From positions 908,501 through 972,500 of the forward strand of contig NZ_LR134338.1 of assembly GCF_900637055.1 (NCBI RefSeq): 64,000 bases of DNA. The letters run 5' to 3'. The stretch comes from Brevibacillus brevis (GTDB lineage: Bacteria > Bacillota > Bacilli > Brevibacillales > Brevibacillaceae). Position numbers and translations under genes: made by a program. Positions 62,949-64,000 of the stretch are shown here, piece after piece (position 1 is the first letter of the stretch; each line of letters opens with the position of its first letter). The notes beneath the pieces are model-generated. The model was given only the letters and a program-made list of their open reading frames with translations, did no database searches and had not been told where the DNA came from.

Positions 62949-64000
62949 ATGGGATGGATCAGTCAAGCACAGAGAAAGAAACCACTGCTTAAAAAGTTGT
63001 TGGTTTACTATGGGTATCCTATCTCGATCAACGGCGCATGGAATGTAGACACAGCGGTGTCCATCTACAAGGACTATGATCTAATCGTATTTGGAGAGTA
63101 TCAGAACCCAGCCCATGGAGCTTACGCAGACACGTTAAACATTATCGCAAAGCTCAAGCAAGCAAAGCCGGGAGTTGAAATTTTTGGCTATATCTCAATC
63201 GGTTTAGCGCCGGCTGCTGCTGACAACTTCACCATCGAAGAAATTAAGGAACGGGTTATGCAATGGAAAACGATGGGGTCTACTGGCATCTTTTTAGATA
63301 CCTTTGGCTACGATTATTACGTCACGCGAGAGCGACAAAACGAAGTCGTACAGTTTTGCCACTCCCAAGGGTTTAACGTTTTTGTAAACTCATACAAACC
63401 CGACTACGTATTTAAAAAAGAAAATATGTATCTGGACTGGATTGATTTTAATGGTAATCCAAAGAACATCGAACCAGTCGTCGGTCCACAAGACTACTAC
63501 ATGATCGAAAACGCATTCTACGTTTACTCAAGCAGTCAGCAGACAATGCGCGGTTCGTCCAGGAGCCGGTTGTTGGAGAATATGGAATGTTTCACAGTGA
63601 AGCGTGACGAATATGGTGGACTTACCTATTTTGAAAAATTCAGGACTCAATTCATTGCACTGGACGAGATCATTGACCGAGACCAGGAATATTTTAATAC
63701 CGGATATATTGGATCGGTCGTGCTTGGTTACCATGGATACGGAGCATCCATTCGCAGCTGGGGGGCATCTATTAGCGATTACCACCACTACCCCCTGCCT
63801 GACATCCCGTACGATGCTGGCGACCGTTTGGGCACTCCTACGGCGAGCAGAAACACACCATCAAGCTCCAGCAACACCAAGTACGAAAACACATTAGGTA
63901 ACATCAAACTCACCTTAGTTTGGGACCCTGATCCAACTGACGATAAAAACCTATCGAAAGGTACTAGGCATGTACTCATCAATGGAAATCTTGTTGGGTA
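62949..64000 (+). CDS. Glycoside-hydrolase-like tail protein (partial, runs off the window)
   Basis: An open frame from ATG 62949 continues without a stop to the last base (350 codons seen). KLLVYYGYPISINGAWNV and YDLIVFGEY open a TIM-barrel pattern; EIFGYISIGLA, STGIFLDTFGYDYY and FVNSYKPDYVF follow, resembling the GH114-like / polygalactosaminidase family, with candidate acidic residues in FLDTFGYD. A Ser/Thr linker (about 300-315) precedes a new domain. GAAAGGA lies before the start. It is probably a cell-wall or exopolysaccharide glycosidase of the tail. Confidence 0.75.
   Translation, partial: MGWISQAQRKKPLLKKLLVYYGYPISINGAWNVDTAVSIYKDYDLIVFGEYQNPAHGAYADTLNIIAKLKQAKPGVEIFGYISIGLAPAAADNFTIEEIKERVMQWKTMGSTGIFLDTFGYDYYVTRERQNEVVQFCHSQGFNVFVNSYKPDYVFKKENMYLDWIDFNGNPKNIEPVVGPQDYYMIENAFYVYSSSQQTMRGSSRSRLLENMECFTVKRDEYGGLTYFEKFRTQFIALDEIIDRDQEYFNTGYIGSVVLGYHGYGASIRSWGASISDYHHYPLPDIPYDAGDRLGTPTASRNTPSSSSNTKYENTLGNIKLTLVWDPDPTDDKNLSKGTRHVLINGNLVG

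Overview
The window is a piece of a Gram-positive, endospore-forming Bacillales chromosome. The gene styles fit Brevibacillus or a close Paenibacillaceae relative, but I cannot fix the species by reading. Strong AGGAGG-type ribosome sites, a Firmicutes-type sufCDSUB operon, ATP-type PckA and GcvH support this. A prophage begins just after sufB and runs off the right edge.

Host part (1-16951): a membrane-anchored unknown, an ArsC/Spx-like protein overlapping a PLP aminotransferase, a CxxC redoxin, gcvH, a convergent chemotaxis receptor, a small Cys-rich protein, a VOC protein, a long gene-free stretch with a strongly paired RNA-like element (6868-7079), an SCP2-like protein, an M20 amidohydrolase, pckA, an exported stalk-domain protein, and the suf iron-sulfur operon behind a promoter that contains a palindrome.

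Prophage lysogeny/signalling part (about 16952-22370): a leftward tyrosine integrase and small HTH repressor with a divergent promoter region, a rightward HTH protein, a structured leader, an XRE-TPR receptor of RRNPP type (19772-21022), and directly behind it a 63-residue secreted propeptide carrying the hexapeptide GPPEND twice (21038-21229). A terminator and a new sigma-A promoter then serve a 43-residue ORF, followed by a cI/cro-like divergent switch with repeated operators. This layout resembles arbitrium (aimR-aimP-aimX), although the proteins do not look like the known members. It is the best candidate for an undescribed system here.

Early/replication part (22323-39832): small phage proteins including two paralogues, an AbrB-like protein overlapping a YyaC-like sporulation protein, SbcC-like and Sak4-like ATPases, a DUF669 ssDNA-binding-type protein with a Gln-rich tail, an SF2 helicase, a cytosine methyltransferase with eight tandem repeats, a primase-helicase fusion, an iteron-like origin candidate, RusA, a PAPS-reductase-like protein, ASCH and phage ABA-sandwich proteins, and an HTH protein that may activate late genes.

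Late part (39833-64000): a promoter with four 11-bp repeats and an immediate terminator, a degenerate TerL copy, TerS and an intact GpA-type TerL, a lambda-like head module (portal, ClpP-like protease, gpD, gpE) and a P2-like contractile tail module (sheath, tube, frameshifted chaperone, tape measure, X, D, V, U, W, J, I). Tail appendage proteins follow, including a polysaccharide deacetylase and a partial glycoside hydrolase. Lysis genes and attR must lie beyond the window.
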